The position numbers and the translations under genes are program-made. The notes under the pieces are model-generated. The model made no database searches, had not been told where the DNA came from, and was given only the letters and a program-made list of their open reading frames with translations. From the NCBI RefSeq assembly GCF_002865645.1, contig NW_020194619.1:806001-870000 (forward strand): a stretch of 64,000 nucleotides of DNA, read 5' to 3'. Below are positions 61,701-64,000 of the stretch, piece after piece. Every line of letters begins with the position of its first letter. The stretch's first letter is position 1. The DNA comes from Hyaloscypha bicolor E (lineage: Eukaryota; Ascomycota; Leotiomycetes; Helotiales; Hyaloscyphaceae).

Positions 61701-64000
61701 AAGCTAGTTAGGCTCTTTTTACTTTACTAGTTCTTTTTATAAAAAAAGCAAACAGAGATTTATACTTTTATATTAATTTCTATTATCTAAATAATATTAT
61801 TTAAAAGAATTAATATCTTTTTTTACTTATTAATAAGACTTTAAGTTAATTATCTAAGATTAAGATCTATACTAAATTAGATATTTACTAAGCTTTCTAT
61901 TATATAGTTATAGATTTGAACTCTCAGGAGCTAATAATATTTCATATCCGCTATAGAATATATAAATATAATATTTTCTAGAAAGGCCTTATAAATGGCC
62001 CGGCTATATATTAATATTATATAAATAATATATTCTTTAAATATCTAGATAACTTTTATATAATATATCTTAATAATATTCTCATTTACTTAGAAAACCT
62101 AATAAAGTACAAATAGTATATATAAAAAGTACTAGACTATTTATACCTTATTAGCCTCTAAGTAAATATTAAGAAATCGGAATTTAAAGTTATATATATA
62201 AAATACTTAAGCTTTATTATTTCTATATCTAATATTAAAATAAATCCTAATAAAATCAAAATAATATATAACTAGTAATTCCCAAAAATAATTAAGAATA
62301 TATAGTCTTTTCTTAGCTTCTATAACTTTTATAAATGCTTTATTAAAAAATATAAATAAATTACTAGATTTTTTACCTTATTTATAAAAAAGAAGATTTC
62401 CTTTAAATAATTCAAATAATATTAAGAAACTTTTACTTACCTAAAGAAAGCTATAATTTTTACTCTAGTTCTATAATACTATAATTTAGATCTGCCTATA
62501 ATAGTAGAGACAGATATATTTAAAGAAGTAGTTACTAGCCTACTTTTTTAATAAGACCCAGAAATAGGCCTTTAGTATCCTATAGCTTATTTTTCTAAAA
62601 TTATATTTCTAGTAAAGCTTAATTATAATATATATAATAAAAAATACTTGCTATAATATAAGTATTAAAGAAATAGAGAGCTAAGCTAAAGGGCCTTTAA
62701 AATACTTTCTTTAAGATTTATTCTAATTACTATATCTTAGAATACTTTATAATTACTAAGAAGCTCTTTTTTTAATAAGCTAGATAAGCTAAGCTCTTAT
62801 TCTACTATTATTTTAAGCTTATATATTATTCTGGAAAATTAAATAAGTAAGTAAATACTTTATTATAAAAATAAGATAAAATAAATACTTAGGGCCAGAT
62901 TAAGAAAAAGCTATAAACCCAAGTACTTTTCTCTAAAAATAAGATTAATCCGGAAATTATCTATAACTTATAGCTTATAGTAATATTTTACAAAGTTAGT
63001 TTACTTAATCCGGAATTTGGTCCTAAAAACCAAATATATATTAAGGACTTTCTAGAAGAGAATATTTTTATTAGAGATATAATTCCCTTAGAAAAAGGTA
63101 TTTTCTTAGAAGCTTTATTAGTAAACTCTATTATAATAGCCCTTATAAAAGTATTATTAGAAGCTCCTACTAAGTATAATAGTTTATAACTTATAAATAA
63201 GATCCTATAAAATAATTATATATTACCGGATCTAGAGAAGCTATATATAATAGCCTAAGCTAAAAGTAATATTTAAATATTATAAAACGGCCTCTTTTTA
63301 TACTATAGAAAACTTTATATTATAGAGAATAAAATAACTCCCGGATTATTTTTATAAACTATTCTAATTCATAAAATATATAATAAATTTCTTTCTAGAT
63401 ATCCTAAATATATAAAGCTCTATTAGCTATTAAAAAAGTAATATTACTAACTATTTATAAGTAAGAATATTAATTAATACTATAATAATTACTATACTTA
63501 TAAGAGATTATATATATCTAGAAATAAGAAGCCTAGTTTATTTTATTTCCTTCTAGTTCCTAATTATTCCTAGTAATATATTACTATAAACTTTAAAAGC
63601 TATCTAGAAAATAAATCGGGCTATAATATAGTTATTATATTTATAAATTACTTATCTAAATACCTAATTATAATTCTAGTATAAGATATAATTATAGCTA
63701 AATAGCTAATACCTCTATTTTTATTTTATATAATATATTAAGTAAGTATTCCAGAAATAATTATATTAGATTAGGAACCCTAATTTATATCCGATTTTTA
63801 GAGCGAATTTTATATGAGAATTAGTATAAAGCTTAAGCTTTCTATAACTAATTATTCCTAAATAAATAGAGATTATTAATTAATACTTTAATTAGAGATT
63901 ATACTCATATATTAATTATTATAATTAATTATTAATAAGCCTTTCTTTAGTATAAAACTATTAGCTAGTTCCTATTTATAACTAAAAAGAACTATAAGCC
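58761..64000 (+). mobile_element. Ty3/gypsy retrotransposon, RIP-degraded, cut by window end (copy C)
   Basis: Remnant domains are in Ty3 order on the plus strand. Gag lies at about 59,150-60,450 and ends in YFNYNEFGYYTRYY, a decayed CCHC zinc knuckle in which Cys codons became Tyr. Protease reads LINTRANNYTFI near 60,718-60,755 (ancestral LIDTGA). Reverse transcriptase lies at about 61,690-62,330, with YLNNILIYLENL near 62,066-62,100. RNase H lies at about 62,470-62,870 and integrase from about 63,350, including the IPKQIEIINQ region near 63,845-63,880. This family differs from copies A and B. The 3' end is beyond the window. Confidence 0.75.

Overview
The window is nuclear DNA from a filamentous ascomycete (Pezizomycotina). 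Evidence: short spliceosomal introns (47 to about 200 bp, with branch sites like GCTAAC/GCTGAC), a fungal-specific transcription factor, and ancient retrotransposons carrying the signature of repeat-induced point mutation (RIP). The class cannot be fixed from sequence alone; Leotiomycetes is only a guess.

The layout is a strong two-compartment ('isochore') structure. Positions 1 to about 23,560 and about 48,420 to 64,000 are AT-rich, full of stops in all frames, and poor in CpA/TpG while CCGG and CG survive, as expected from RIP acting on CpA. Remnant reading frames show what they were. On the left there is a minus-strand Ty3/gypsy element (158-6,440), a plus-strand Ty3/gypsy chromovirus (about 6,441-18,490) interrupted by a full-length Ty1/copia element with 171-bp LTRs (9,860-16,818), and a Tad/I-like LINE (about 18,490-23,560). 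On the right there are AT-rich tandem arrays, a second copy of the first Ty3/gypsy family in the opposite orientation (about 51,930-58,460), and another Ty3/gypsy element cut by the window edge (about 58,760-64,000).

Between them, 24-48 kb is a balanced-composition gene island with seven housekeeping-type genes, each with introns that I resolved to the base: a Crp1/Mdg1-like CBM48 protein (+), a C2H2 zinc finger transcription factor with a fungal-specific domain (-), the Cys-Gly dipeptidase DUG1 (+), the ubiquitin hydrolase UBP14 (-), the mitochondrial Fe-S scaffold ISU1 (+), the DEAD-box helicase DBP3 (+) and the ER lipid-linked oligosaccharide protein RFT1 (-). They are not a pathway cluster. 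UBP14 and ISU1 share a 303-bp divergent promoter that carries a CACGTG box and a perfect SreA-type iron GATA site.

The most interesting observation is a 304-bp repeat (47,699-48,002) at the edge of the island. It has a RIP-mutated twin (55,431-55,732) inserted inside the right-hand gypsy element, so intact and mutated states of one short element can be compared directly. I found no tRNA, rRNA, CRISPR or secondary-metabolite cluster, and no convincing new multi-gene system.
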